A stretch of 64,000 nucleotides of DNA from Nilaparvata lugens (lineage: Eukaryota > Arthropoda > Insecta > Hemiptera > Delphacidae), in NCBI RefSeq assembly GCF_014356525.2, contig NC_052507.1:47433685-47497684 (forward strand), given 5' to 3'. The position numbers and the translations under genes were made by a program. The stretch's first letter is position 1, and each line of letters begins with the position of its first letter. The notes under the pieces were generated by a model, which made no database searches, was not told the DNA's origin, and saw only the letters and a list, made by a program, of their open reading frames with translations. Shown here piece by piece: positions 13,601 through 26,519 of this stretch.

Positions 13601-15499
13601 CCGGGATAAGACGTACACACCTATTGCGGTTTGAAGGATTTAACACTATATATCTTCCCAATATTCCTCCAATCATAAGGTATATTTTATGACAGCTTTT
13701 GGAATTCTATTACTTGACATTCTTTCTACTAGATTTCTCCAATTTCAATCTGTTTATTTCAAGCTTTGCACCTTAATATAGCTGTGATATTTTTAATAAT
13801 AGTGTTCAAAATTTCCCATATTATTGATAGACATTATTGTTCTGAATTTCTGTACTATTGAGCGATTTTATTCAAATGAGAACAAAACTGGAGATAATGA
13901 CTTGTGTCATGCTTACTGGTAACGATCTAGTCGAAAATAGTTATGTTGAAGAAAGGAAAATTTGAACGTACCTATTCTAGATGATTTTGTGGAGTCAATA
14001 TCGACTATGTAGACTAAATTGTGAAGTTGACCGGGGTCATTCTTTTTCTCTTGTTTGCTATAAATTTGGTCACTGTTTGGCGATTGGGTAGAAAACTTTG
14101 AAAATTCTGGAAAATGTAATAAATCTCCGGAAACGAGAAGACGTATTCGTAGATCTATCTGCAGGCTGGATGCCCGGTGGAGAATATATCTTTTCGAAGA
14201 GGGGTATTTAGGAGTGAGTAATGGCTTGGCTTGATCTAGGACCGGTCAAACTGTTCCCGAGCAAAATAGATGGGTGGATTTTTCGGAAAAAGGTCCCTGG
14301 GAGCTGGTCTAGGGCCGAAAGTGGTTGCCACATTATTTACAGCGTGCCTTTGCTTTCTGATCACTTTTGTGTTCTACTAGTAGACTTTGTTCCAGCATGC
14401 TCTGAATCTGCCCTCTATTTATTAACAGAATTAGCTGATTGGAGCTACTGTATTTGAAAAAAAGGCTTATGGAAGACAGCGTCATTAGTTTCTAAGCAGA
14501 TCACTTTGGGCCTGGTCTAATAATCAGTTTCACTTCAATTATGACCGATGAGTTGCTTATCGTTTTTGTGAATGAGGAGATATAGGGGGGGGGGGAGTGG
14601 TAGAGAGTACTCAAAAGTCCTAACTCCGAAAAATTAGGAATTTTTCATTTTCATTTTCCGATTGGAAGAGTGAAATTCACCTAAAGAGGGTGCCGAATTT
14701 TTGAAACAAGAATGGTATTAGAGAGATCCAGTAGCGAATAGTCTGAGGTGATTTCAACATATTCAATTATTATTTTTCCATTTTGGAAAATTAATATCTC
14801 TCTTTGGAATATCAATTATTTGAGAGGAGGAGGTGATCAATCATAATTTAGTTATTAGTACTTCAGTTATTGAACGATAAGTCATTTCAAATTTTCAAAT
14901 TGAATATGAGATAGGAACGTGGATCATTGATTGATCCTGCATACAAAAAATATCATATTTCTATAAAATAAGTTTTTTGTCGAGTAGAATTCGACCAAAT
15001 TCTATAGTAATTCTGAATATTTCGATTTTTCAAAAGATTTTTTGTGAAATGAACATCCATGTTAGAAAGCAGCTGAGTACCCTTATGGGACAAGAGTGAG
15101 CTACCTACCCTGGATGGAACAATATTTTGCTTCTCTAGAGTTTTTTCTTCTGAATAAAAGTCAACTATATCTAAATTATTCAGTATAATGAGCATCCTCC
15201 AAGTTCCTCGAGGACTGTATCCAAAACACGACATAGTTTCGCGTTGAGAGGATAATGGGAGTACATTGCTGAAAATTTAAATTAAATTCAATAGTTTATT
15301 TTTCTGAGAGATTGCAGTTTCTGTCAAGGCAGCCCTCAACCTAATTGATATTCTCAGGTACAATTAGTCCTTTGAATTCCTTGTATACCGATCATCCCTC
15401 CTAAAAACAAACCAGTTTTGGGCTGAGAGATTAGAGAGAGTACCTTGGCCGAAAATGAATAATGTATGACAATCTTGGCTCATTTTGAATGTGCATACA
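13601..15499. other. AT-rich non-coding stretch with a G homopolymer
   Basis: No gene supported. A run of about eleven G residues sits at 14586-14597. The remaining sequence has no repeat shared with the window. Confidence 0.45.
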
Positions 15500-15890
15500 A
15501 ATGACTCAGTTTTAGTTTGATGGAACAAGAACAATTGGGCGTTGTAATTAATAGCGGTGGCGGCGTTCTAGACTGATGACGTTTACTTTGCCAAGCCGAC
15601 ATTAGAGAGAGGGTTGCAGCGGGGAGTGGGACAGGGGTGGTGGTTTTTGGGGTGCAGGGTTTTGAGAAGGGTTGCCGTGGTCTGGTCCTTAAACCCGGTA
15701 CGGGCCACTTTTTCATTCGCTATGCCAGCTGTGCTCAGCTCGGGATGGCAGCCATCTTTGACGGCCTCTCATTGTTTTTTTTTTGCTAGCGGCAGATGGA
15801 GTCTGTGCTGGAGTCTAGCTGTTGCTGACGGCTCCACAACAGACATGGGTTCTTGTCTTCTTATTTTTTATTCTCTCTACTTCCAATGTT
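15500..15890. other. GC-richer island
   Basis: A G-rich purine stretch at 15605-15665 precedes ATGGCAGCCAT at 15745-15755, a palindrome-like pair of GCCAT cores. Frames on both strands lack domains. Same kind of island as at 6, 8, 12 and 28 kb. Confidence 0.25.
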
Positions 15891-16204
15891 AATCTTTTTG
15901 TATGTTGAGTAGAAACCAATGATAGAATGTTTCAAAAAATAAATGAGGAGGTCCGATTTAATTATGAAAATGTGGGAGAGATAATCTTGACTTTTGTGAG
16001 AATACAAAAAAAAACCTGAACATGATGAAATATTATTATGGGATTAGAAATAATGAGAAACTGTCAAATACTAGTGATTTAAGTATTTTCATGTAGTGAT
16101 TCATGTAATATATTTGTTCTCTTCTTGATGGAGATATTCCACATCATTAATAGGGCAATATTCATGTGGATTTGTTACATATTATGTTATCATCAATAAA
16201 AAAT

Positions 16205-16795
16205 TATTTGTGTTGTTGTTGTTGTTATTGTTGTTGTTGTCTTTCCTCATTTCATTTTTTCTTTCTCAATTGTATCTCTTATCTATCATATTATCTTCTC
16301 AACCTCTCCTACTTCTTCCATCATCCTTCCTTTTCTGTATCTCTCACAAATTTTATTTTTATTCTATTCAACTTAGACTACGTCTTCTATTCCTTAATTC
16401 CTATATCTTTCCCTTAATCTTCACTTTCATCCTCTTCTTATGCCGTCTCCACCCTCGCAACTCATCACATCCCCTCTCCTCTACCCTCCTTTCATTAGTT
16501 CATTTCTTTCTCCCTCTTCTTTTCTCCAACCCATTATTCCTCCTCTCTCTTCTTTGCTTCTGGTTCCTCACAACCTCAAAATTCCACTCCTCCTCACATT
16601 AACATTGACTCTTCTGTTAACACGCTCTCTCCTCTTAATTCTTTGATATCTCGTTTTCTTTTTTCGTCTTCTATTCCCTCCGATCTTATTCTTCCTGTAT
16701 TTCTCAACTCCATTCTCTCTTCATCCATTTTTTTTCATTTCTACTCATCATGCATCTTTTCATTCTACTTCTCCTCCTCCTCCCTCTCATGACAA
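16205..16795. repeat. (TTG)n microsatellite followed by a polypyrimidine-rich tract
   Basis: TTG repeats at 16209-16242 lead into about 540 bp in which the plus strand is overwhelmingly C and T. The Leu/Ser/Phe-rich frames across it come from the base composition. Confidence 0.8.
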
Positions 16796-16799
16796 AAAT

Positions 16800-19700
16800 C
16801 GCTGATTACTCCAGCAAAAAGCACCCAACAAAAGTTAAATGAATTAATTATTCACGTCCACTTGAAATAATATTAATTGTTGTGTCATCACCGTCAAGTA
16901 AATGGCCTCAATTTGAAACAGACTGCAGCGTACATACAATGCTACAGCATCAAGAGACGCCAGAAAAAATAATTACAAATAGAAGGCTCGCTTATAGAAC
17001 ACAGAAGTTGCAAAGCTCACACACACGTACACACAATTCTCCCAGTATCCTTGTTGTTCTCAGCTGTCTGCTGTTCTGTGAAAAGGAGAGAAATCCTGGT
17101 AAATGCTCAATTCATACATCAAGCAATCCGCACAAAAGCGTCGTCATTTGATACAGCTCCACTCAGCAGAGTTCTACTTTTCATATGTCAAGACCAAGCA
17201 GATGCAATTCATGCGGAATGAAAGCTGTGAAAGCCTGTCAGCAGTCTCCAGTTGCGTTTTTTAGCTTCAAGTGATTCTTTACAATGTTGCGTCTTCATGC
17301 GCAGAATAATGAATAATATTTCTACTCATCAACTATGATAAATGGGAAGTGAGACATTGAATTATCGTGCCGACTATGACAGAAATATTTGTGAAATTCT
17401 TATAATATTGAAAAAGTTATCATTTTCATGTGAGGAGTTATGAAATTTGATTGAGATAATCATTGTCTCAAGGGTCACGATGCGATAAATCCAAGAGTGA
17501 TGCCAAACAAAAACTTGACATATCACCAAATCAGAACACAGCAGAGCATCACCTAAGTTGTGAGCTCAGAATGCCTTCAGAGTTAGAGAAAATTCTGTTT
17601 TATGATGACATTGCAACTCAATTATCAGTATCACGCTATTGCTAGATTGTGAGGTCATTGAAGAAATTTTGATTGTAGATGAAGAGTTTTGGAAATGAAG
17701 GATGATTAGAAACTGATTTTGATACAAATATGAAATCGGCTAAAGATAACTTGTAACTGGTTCTTGATTATATGTGATCAATATTCTCATGTACATTGCA
17801 GTAAACAATACATAATGATAAAACGTGAACAACGGTTATAAGTTATAAGAAATTCCCTGATACACACTTTTCACAAATAAATTATACACATTATACACAT
17901 ATACAGGAATGTATGGAACACAAGAAATGATTTCTTTAACAATGAAAACGACTCATTAGATAGCAGTGTCAGGTATGGGGATTATGGAATAGATAGTAAT
18001 AGATTATACATACGTTGTATTATGAGTTACTTGTTGGGGTACGGCAACAGAAAAATGGTCAAGCTCGTTCATTATCTCCAATATAAGGAAGACTATTAAC
18101 ATGTCAATGTCATGTCGTCATGCAAGCAGTGGGTTCATCACGATTTTAGTGAATGAGGGTCACAAAAATCATTTTGTAATTATCTATTCAGTCTCATATT
18201 CTATTCCACCCCACTTCGAATGAAAAGATATTATGCTAATCTTATGCAGAAATACTCGCAAATGTAGGTAGCCACTCGACCTGTATAGGGTTGACTTTGT
18301 AGAAATGTGGTGTTCACTTGACTTTCAAAAGCGATAAAAAACAACTTTTGATTGAGATGATTAGGCATTTCAATTGAAATTGTCTCACAGAAAGAACTAA
18401 TCTTATCATTTCATTTGCTTCTATGAAGCAATTAAGTAATGATAGCTTAATACTCTCAACGTTCTGTAACTTTTTACTCAACCGACTATGACAAAGCAGA
18501 GCTTCAAAGAAATTGTTATTGTCATATCAAATTTCGTCATCCATTAATGTATTGTACTGCATGAACTGTGGAATTTGAAATCTTCTGGTTGAAATAATTG
18601 ATCTAAAAATTGGTTTCTGAACCCCAGTATTCAATTCTATATCCTCTATTGAATTGATTAACATGAAACTGATATTTTAAAAGAAGTTGAACTGCTTTCA
18701 GCAGGCGGTAAGTTTAGAAAAACCTTCAACATAGTTCGAGAAATACACAATTCCAACATCTATTTTATATTTTCACAAGCAATAATCGTTTCCACAGTCT
18801 TATTAGGAATGATATGAGAATAATACTATATTATTCTTCATCTTCTCAACGGTAGAGCTTGAGATGATACCACAAATATCACTCAGCTACTTGAATCATG
18901 AATGAGTTTTGATCCAGGCTTTTTGAACAAAATATAAGGTCATACTCCACTGCCAAATCTGCCTCAGAATCCACTCATCGCAGCTCTACTAACATTGTGG
19001 CTCAAAACCCAAACTTCCTTCTTCTAAAAAATATATTTTTCAGCAATGTGGTGGTATTTTTTGGAGTAATTATTTTATTTATGTAATAACCTTGAATAAT
19101 TATCAATTGAAGAATGTTCCAATGGCAAACATCGTTCCTGTGGAGGATAATAATAGGCTATGAATGATAATCCATAACAAATCACGCAACATTTTGACAA
19201 TTTTATTAATTTACAAAATAAAAATCGAGCGATCAGATTAAACGTTCTTCTCAAAATTGAATGTATATTATTTGTAGGATAATATTGCCTATCAGTTCGA
19301 AATACCTTTACTCCAGAAGTACTTAATCCTGAATTCACCCTTCTATAATATAGAATAATTAATATATCGTTTGACATAAATTCCGTGAAATATGATACAA
19401 CTGGAATGATTATTAGAATAGGATAGAAGTACCCACACGTTTAAAACATAAAAATCTTCTTTCAGAGATGATAATATAGTAATGGTTATCGATTATGTAT
19501 TAGAAACAATAGTACAATACCAATTACTACCCTGAGAAACAAAGTTGGAAATTCCCTTATTTCCGTTCCAATTCCAGATGGCTTTTTTGAATAGAAATAT
19601 AAACATGAGCTTTCGATAATAAGTAGTGTGTATGTGGGGACAAAGGATAAAGGTGGATTTCTGTTGTATTTTTATCTCTTTTCTCACTCACTGTTGTCCT

Positions 19701-20185
19701 TTATTGTTGGTTTACTGTAGTCTAATGCGATGGAAACCAGAGGAAATATATTATTTTTTCTCGTTTTGTTTGTATTTCAGTGCAGGAAAAAAGTGAAAGC
19801 AGCAACACTGGTGCATTGCTACCAACTTGACGAAACAAACTAGGAGAAGAGCACTATCAGCATCAGCAGTCCAGAGTCCAGGAAGCCTTTCATAAATAAA
19901 ATCGAAACCAATTTCTATCAAGAGTTATTATTTATATAGATGAATAAACAAACACAAGTTTATTTGTTTTTCTTGGCATGTTTGTGCCGGTATCGAATGC
20001 CGATGAACGTTTGTTAGTCGTTGTTTTATTGGCCCAATAGTGAGTGGAACGGCATCGGCGTCGATCAAACTTCAACAAATTGCATATATATTTATATGCT
20101 TGATGTGTGTGAATGCAGTAGAGCCTCCTTCTCCTCACAGGACCACCACACTCTTATTCCTCATCCTTCAAACCTCCAACTCATC
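16800..20185. other. AT-rich non-coding stretch
   Basis: More than three kilobases in which I see no supported gene, array, inverted repeat or RNA gene. Confidence 0.4.
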
Positions 20186-20194
20186 CACCTATTC

Positions 20195-20400
20195 ATTTTT
20201 TCTTTCTCTTCTTCTTCTTCTTCTTCCTCTTCTTCATCGCCATTATCTCCTCCTCCTTCTTCTCCGTCTTAAATTTGTATTTTTCAGTAATATTTGTATT
20301 TTACTGGCTTTCTTTCTCTTAACACTCCTTCTCTTTTTATTCCTAATCCTCCACCTCCTTCTCCCTCCTGTACCTCCTCCTTCGCCTTTGAAGTTGATAT
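20195..20400. repeat. (CTT)n / pyrimidine-rich simple sequence
   Basis: CTTCTT units at about 20203-20245, then pyrimidine-rich DNA with CTCC blocks to about 20390. Frames here are compositional artefacts. Confidence 0.8.
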
Positions 20401-21266
20401 TTTTGACAATATTACTGTAATATGAGACGCTTGTTAACTCCATATATCCATATCATAGAGTTCGAATTGAGTTGAGGATTTTATTAACACATCATTCAAT
20501 AGTTATTCTTCAATAAAATTATTCATACGTCAAAGAACTAATTGGATTTTGAGAATAGTTGGCAATAATGTTGGTTATTATGGATAAGAAAACAATAAAA
20601 TCAACACCTTTTTTTCTATGTATCTTATACGACATGCAGTCAAATATTCAGGTAAATAATTAAACTCTTCCACTTACTGATTGTAGTACCTTCGACCGAC
20701 AGTCAGAAAGTAAACGAATTTGATTATTCACCTAATCATTTGACTCCATGTCTTGTGAAATACATAGAAAAATGTGTGTTGATACATCGCAGCTCGGAAT
20801 GGAGCGAGAAACCATCATCAATAAAATAAAGAATAAAAACTATTGTAATCTTATCTAGACCATTATTCTCAACTCGTTTATTATTGTTTCCTATTCATCC
20901 TTTATGTTTATAATACTTTCATTTCATTTGATCATAATATCCCATGTATTATCCATGTATTTTTGATTGAGTAATCAAAGTAAGCAAGTATGATACTCTT
21001 AAGAATGTAATCATTGTGATCATTGATGAATTTATTGATAATAAAATGAATGAACCTGATGAAATGTTGTGTTTGAGGTGGATATTTGCGTTGTACGAGT
21101 ACTTTAATCACTTGTGCCCCCATTTTAATCTTCATATAATAGAAACATTTTGAGGAAACGACTTTAAGTTTTCACAATCATATATTTTTCCAAATGAGAG
21201 TAGCAGAATATCAAATTATCAGAAAGCGTCAAGATCTCAAAATTACCTTCCAAGATGAACGTCTAT
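20401..21266. other. AT-rich non-coding stretch
   Basis: Nothing recognised. Confidence 0.4.
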
Positions 21267-21395
21267 CATTGGTCTAGACAAACCCCTCCCACAGTAATTG
21301 ATGTTTCACTCAATCTTCAAGCGGTATGCTACGCTTGAATTACTGTCACATTTGATCGTATTGCTAATTTCAAAAGTGGCTTGTCTAGACCAATG
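21267..21395. repeat. Short element bounded by a perfect 15-bp inverted repeat
   Basis: CATTGGTCTAGACAA at 21267-21281 is the exact reverse complement of 21381-21395. Inside, CAGTAATTG and GAATTACTGT form a second inverted pair, and TCAAGCG/CGCTTGA a third near 21320-21340. The whole 129 bp could fold into one branched hairpin. I see no target duplication, so a MITE identity is a suggestion. Confidence 0.55.
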
Positions 21396-21817
21396 TCAAC
21401 CTTGAGTGGTGTCATCTTCCTAAGATCTCCCCAATTTTCCCAGATTGCTGAGCTATTGTCATTTTACTTCTATATGCAATGATTTCCATATTGTATTTGC
21501 TGTAACTGTGAAAACAAATTAGGTCAATAAATATTAGAGTAAAATTCTGATCGGTACACTACCCTCTTCCATATATTGATGAATTGATGTGTTCCTCATA
21601 TTAAGCTGTTCATTATCGATATCATTGAAAGAGATCTATAGTTGTTATTCTAGGTCTATATGCCGTCCGAGATCGACAAGCCATTGATGTCGTTTCATTT
21701 AATTATCATAACACAAAATAATTCCTATCATACAATTCTTTACAATAAAATTCCTATTATTATAAAAGACGTTCTGAACTAGAATAGCATTGAACATATA
21801 TGTTAACTTATATAACA

Positions 21818-22275
21818 AGTGGAAGAATTTAACTACCTTGGTAATGAAGTAACTTATCATAGATTACAGATATTGATGTGGAAATCCATATCGAAATATG
21901 AAAATTTCCATAGAAAACTCAGAAATAAAACAAGGCGAGAAACAAAAATGAAGTTCTAATGCTGTTCCGACTCTCCTATATGGACGTGAGAATTGGATTC
22001 ACACACGGAAAATTGACAGACGAATTCAACCTGCAGGAATGAGATTTTTAAGGAGTGTATCAAGCTGCACTTGAATTTATAGGATTAGAAATCAGAATTA
22101 GAATCAATAGAAGACAATTTTTATCGGTTGCTCCTCTTCATGAAAATTAATAATTCTACAAAATAGACGTAACTGGTGCAGTAATTTGAATAGAATGTCA
22201 CTTCAAGTTCAGAACTGAAGGCCTACTACTTATGTCGGAAGGCCGAGAAAGAAATGGGTACCAGAACAGTTTAAT
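21818..22275 (+). pseudogene. Degenerate LINE reverse transcriptase, C-terminal part
   Basis: Translating the plus strand in shifting frames gives segments typical of the region after the RT core in insect endonuclease-reverse-transcriptase proteins. They are a YLGN-type start near 21830, a KTRRETK-like basic stretch near 21930, LLYGRENW near 21975, IDRRIQPAGMRFLRSV near 22015-22055 and GRPRKKW near 22240. Several stops and frameshifts separate them. What is seen is order and wording of these motifs; assignment to a non-LTR retrotransposon is from family knowledge; the clade is not determined. Neither ends nor tail are visible. Confidence 0.65.
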
Positions 22276-22546
22276 TAATGAACCTAATCCTTCAAGTGAA
22301 AATATTGACAATAAATGCTCCTTACTCCAATTAAACTCATCTATATTTCCGTAATCATTGCAAAAATCGATCCTGTACTCATAACCAGCTCGTGATCTAT
22401 GAAGTTACGGATTTTCCTCATCATATTTTCCATCAAATACCTTCATACTTGAGTTTCTGCTATCGATCATGAACGATAGGTCAGGCAAGCTCGGTTATCA
22501 ACCGAACGAAAGACATCTTGGTGTGAGAGGATGACATAAATCTCAT

Positions 22547-22960
22547 GTGATGAGCGCTGAGGATTCATTTATCGCAGCGGACTTTTCTTTTGACACTGTA
22601 GAAGGGTGTTGGGTGGTGAAAATTGATGAGGGGGAGAAGATGAATTACGGGTGGGGGTGGGTGTTCAGGGGACCAACCACAGCCGCTAGGGGCAACGCTG
22701 GTTTCCTTAGCAACGGCCTCTCTTTCCTGTCACTTTTTTCCTGCCCTCTTGAAGCTGCTGCCTCCCTGTTTCGAGACTACTTGTCCAATTCGTTGTCCTC
22801 TGGGCCTTCACTACACCTGCAAGACACCCGGGCGAGAATACTGTCGAGTCTGCAAAATTCGTCAATGCTCTCCAACCTCACTTCCTGCACACCTTCCAAC
22901 CCAAACCTCCCTGTCCTGCCATGCTTGAATCTTACAAAAGCTGGCTGAATGAGAATGGGG
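22547..22960. other. GC-richer island with an unassigned 133-codon frame
   Basis: The composition rises between 22590 and 22930. The plus-strand frame 22547-22948 has no recognisable domain, and its Ser/Leu-rich C-terminal half is unlike a structured protein. An exon of a cellular gene is possible but I see no convincing splice or promoter context. Confidence 0.2.
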
Positions 22961-23403
22961 TTGAGCTTTGTACGATGTTTCAAATCCTGACCAATCAAAT
23001 TTTTCTCTTTCATCTATTTTATATTTTTTTCTATTCGTTCCATCTTCTATCTCGCAAGAGCTTCGTTATCTTCTATGGAAGATTGTCGATGTTCGATGTA
23101 GCATAAGCTTTCAACCCATCGCCTAACATCTCCTCCTCACTCGTCACTCTTTCACATGTAAACCTATATTTTTGTTTATTCCCAATTTTTATTCACCTTC
23201 ATGTTGTTTGTCTTGGTCTTCACACACTTATTACCAAGAGCAACAAAAGAAAGAAAAAAAACGATGAGACATATAGCAAATGTCTCAAATTCCTCTCCAC
23301 ATATTACTCCTTCCACTATTTAATTTCACCAATCATACTTTATCCATGCAGTATTGAATACGGAGCTATGAAATAAGAATAAGCTTTATAGCATGATCAC
23401 AAG

Positions 23404-24252
23404 TAAATAGTTTTTCGCCCCACTTGGATGTAATGAGCTGGTTTTCGTGCGTCATATGGAGGCCGAAAATGATTGTTTTCTGACCAGGCCGGTAGAAGTT
23501 TTACGGCCCTAGGGCTGTAAAATAACCTTGAAGTCAGCTGATTCTGATTTGATGTGAACGTGTTTAAAAAATGGTTTATGAAACGGAATCAGTTTATGCT
23601 TCTATGCTTCTAGAATTGAATAAGTATTCTGCAATAAGATACTATCATTTAATTTGGATGAATAAAATACAGATAAGATATATATTATAAACTATTCAAA
23701 TTCGATTTTCAGAGTAGGATAGAACTTCTAACCTAAGCTTCCGAAGTCAACAACAACAAGCATTGTTGACGTTGACATTCAGATTGGCCAAATTTCAAGT
23801 GTGCTAAAACAGCTGATCAAAAAACTTTTCATTATTTGTGTTTATTATTCAAGAATCGAAACATTTATAATAATATCATCTTATTGTCATTTGGAAGAAT
23901 AAAAAGTATAAACTCAACCTCTTACATAATTGAACATAATCTTTAAGGTTATTTAGACAAATCAGAATAAAAAATAAAAATACTAGGACAATTTCCTGAT
24001 ATTCAGATTACCTCAGATTTGCTGGAGCTATGACCTTCCTGTTTTTCTTTCGGAAGTGCCTAATAAACAATTATTCTCATATTTATATTGTTTATTTTTC
24101 TGTGTGGCGAAAAATAACGTTCTCACCATGGGCAAAAATGTTTTTCCGGCTCTCAATCTTTTCTAGTCCTCGGCCTACGGCCTCGGACTTGAAAACCGAT
24201 TTCGAGCCGGAAAAGTCTCATTTTCGGCCCTAGGTGCGAAATATACTATTAC
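23404..24252. mobile_element. Possible non-autonomous DNA element with GC-rich palindromic ends
   Basis: The left edge near 23404-23424 (GTAAATAGTTTTTCGCCCCAC) and the right edge near 24234-24252 (GTGCGAAATATACTATTAC) are imperfect reverse complements. GC-rich blocks sit just inside each edge (23450-23530 and 24110-24235), both containing CGGCCCTAGG, and the right one contains CTCGGCCTACGGCCTCGG. The middle is AT-rich without coding capacity. A transposon with strong subterminal structure is the best reading, but no target duplication was found. Confidence 0.4.
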
Positions 24253-24756
24253 AATGCCTGATACTTCGACTTTTTACAATGTTGATACTTATTTTCAAAA
24301 ATACATATTTCCAAAAATTCTTTTCTCTATTCACAATATTACGAAATGACATGAACATGAGCTTCTGCTTTACATTCACTTCCTTCTATTCCTTCCTGTC
24401 CCGTCCCGTTCAACCCAAAGTGATTTGGAAGATGTATGTATAATAAGGTTAAGGAAAAAATTAGGTGGATCGTACAGATGTACCTGCTTACCCTACCTCC
24501 TCAGAGTCTATCTCAGTACATTCTTCTTATTTCGAGTAGCCAGGAAGCTGGCTTTGCTCTTTATCGTTCCTATCCCGGAGCTACAGCCCTGGACCACCGG
24601 CTGATTCAGAATGTTGATAAAGACCTCAGGGCTCGATCCAATCATTATGCATTTGAACATGTAGCTTAGCAGAAGTCCATCTATTTGATTGGATAAAAAT
24701 ATCAATTTACAGATTTTGACATATGAGTTGATGGGAATTGCACTCAGAAATTTCTT

Positions 24757-24877
24757 TTGAACGAAAATCTGAAGCTAAATTTTTCAAACCACACCGGAGA
24801 CTTCCCCTACTTCAAATTTTGACAACAGGGTTAACAGCTAGATGGAATTCGATGAGAGCTACCATCCAAAAACCTAA
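24757..24877 (-). mobile_element. Head-less SINE fragment (same family as 46.07-46.74 kb)
   Basis: The segment from GAACGAAAATC through GACAACAGGGTTAACAGCTAGATGG to CATCCAAAAA aligns with the body of the tRNA-derived SINE pair at 46073-46200 in the same order, on the minus strand relative to the SINE. The tRNA-like head is absent, as expected for a 5'-truncated copy. Confidence 0.7.
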
Positions 24878-24989
24878 CACAATTCTCACATAGAGACATG
24901 ATTGAGATATCTTTCACATGATGATTATGTCAGCAAATCATAGAGACAAAGAAATAGAGCCAAAGTACTATTTACTCACGTCAACGAAT

Positions 24990-25367
24990 GAGAACAAATA
25001 AATAAATAAAAATTAAAATAAAATGCCTATCATGCTTTGAATTATTACAAAGCTGGATCCAATCATAGAGAAAGGATGAGCGTAAGTTTGTCTCTGTTTG
25101 TCTCTGATCCAATCCTTTGAGCCATTCCACAGACTCATCACTGACATCATGTACACCTTCAACCCCATCAGAGAAAAATTGCAAGGGGCACTCTCCGGCA
25201 ATACGCCACATAGTTTGTACTGCTGCACCACAATCACATGTTCGATCGTTTGTCAGGCCCCATTATGACCGCCAATGATTGCATCTAACTTCTCCTGTGC
25301 GGAAACGATTGATGAGAGACCATTGTTTTCGAGGAAGAGTCGGAATGATTGAGATATGATGAGTATT
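24990..25367 (-). pseudogene. LINE C-terminal domain remnant with CDCG zinc-knuckle-like motif
   Basis: The minus strand encodes, from 25350 downwards, LPRKQWSLINRFRTGEVRC, then after one in-frame stop WGLTNDRTCDCG, QTMWRIAGECPLQFF and a tail ending VEWLKGLD near 25100. The series Asn-Arg-x-Arg-Thr-Gly, Cys-Asp-Cys-Gly, Gln-Thr, Glu-Cys-Pro followed by a Trp-Leu-x-x-Leu-Asp tail is found at the C-terminus of several non-LTR retrotransposon proteins (family knowledge). The sequence is cut at 25367 by the hAT element. The upstream part beyond 26520 is too decayed for me to follow securely. Confidence 0.7.
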
Positions 25368-26519
25368 TAGGGATGTCAATCCCGGGATCCCGGTCCATTT
25401 TTGATACCTAACAATCCCGGGATTTTTCAGCGTCAATCCCAGGATTTTCGGGATTGAAAACCTGAAATTGTGAATCATATTTCTCCAAAAACAATTCAAT
25501 ATGGAATTTATTCATGGTGATGAATATGAGTTTCTATAACTAATTTATAGTTCTAAGTGTTTGACTAATTTATTTTACAGGCACAGTCTACAGTTGCATA
25601 TACATAATAATGATTGTATACTGTAGCCTACTCTTTACTGGCTTAATAGAATTCGCATTATTAGTTCGCATAATTGACAGAAGGGTTGTTAATTGGTTGT
25701 TATGCCTCTACGTTTGTTTCTGTTTACACAGCACCACAATTACCAGTCTAGACGGCGCAATATTTGCAATAGTGCTGATGGCATTTCCTTGTAATGCATT
25801 CCGAACTTTGAAAAGACTTCAGAAATCAGAAATAAAAAAGCACTAACGATTCACTCTCTGTCTAATTATTCCTCTCCTCTTCTCTTTCACTATCATAAGT
25901 AGAATATCTAGTTGAAGTAAATATTATAGTTGCTCTACGAAATTTCATTTAGTAGTGTAGTGGTTCAGCTTTCGCGTTGTTTGGTCGGTATGGCGTTACG
26001 GTCTTACAAAAAGTATTCTATTTTATTAATAATATTATTAATTCAAGTGATATTAATACACTTTACAGTATTTGACGTAATTAAAGTGTGAGCTCTATCC
26101 CGTCCTGATGTAGGATAGAAATGCTTTTGTCTACATAAAAAAGACTCTGATGAGAGTTATCTTGCTTTCCTCAGTTCTCACTATCATCTAGGATACAGCA
26201 AATTCAAGGTAGGACATGGAATAAAACAGTTACTCCTATAATCTTGAAAACATTTATAAAAATAGAATGTTCAATTTTAATATTATTCCAAACTATATTT
26301 TTCTATTTTAATAATAGCCTCTCTCTCTTTGATGGGCCCTTTTTCATCTCCACACACTGTTACTGAACATGTAATTGAGGAGGAACAATTGGTTAAAAAT
26401 GCATTAAACTGATTTTTGCCAATCCCGGGATCAGTCCCGGGATCCCGGGAATGATATTGGATAATCCCGAAATACCGGGATTGGAAATCAGTCCCGGGAT
26501 TGACATCCCTATGAGTATT
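25360..26519. mobile_element. Non-autonomous hAT-type transposon with 8-bp target duplication
   Basis: The element runs from 25368 (TAGGGATGTCAATCCCGGGA) to 26511 (ending TCCCGGGATTGACATCCCTA), giving terminal inverted repeats of about 20 bp. It is flanked by a perfect 8-bp direct repeat TGAGTATT at 25360-25367 and 26512-26519. An 8-bp duplication with TAGGGATG-type ends is diagnostic of the hAT superfamily. Both subterminal regions are packed with copies of the palindrome ATCCCGGGAT and variants (25378-25460; 26412-26500), the expected transposase binding type. The 1144-bp interior is AT-rich and has no transposase; a 78-codon hydrophobic frame at 25610-25846 has no known motif. Confidence 0.9.

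Noticed and set aside
16166..16646. Plus-strand Leu/Ser-rich frames that look like membrane proteins
   Set aside because: Pyrimidine-rich low-complexity DNA gives Leu, Phe and Ser in every frame; three overlapping frames are open together.
25610..25846. A transposase in the hAT element
   Set aside because: The 78-codon frame is hydrophobic and has no RNase-H-like or hATC motif.
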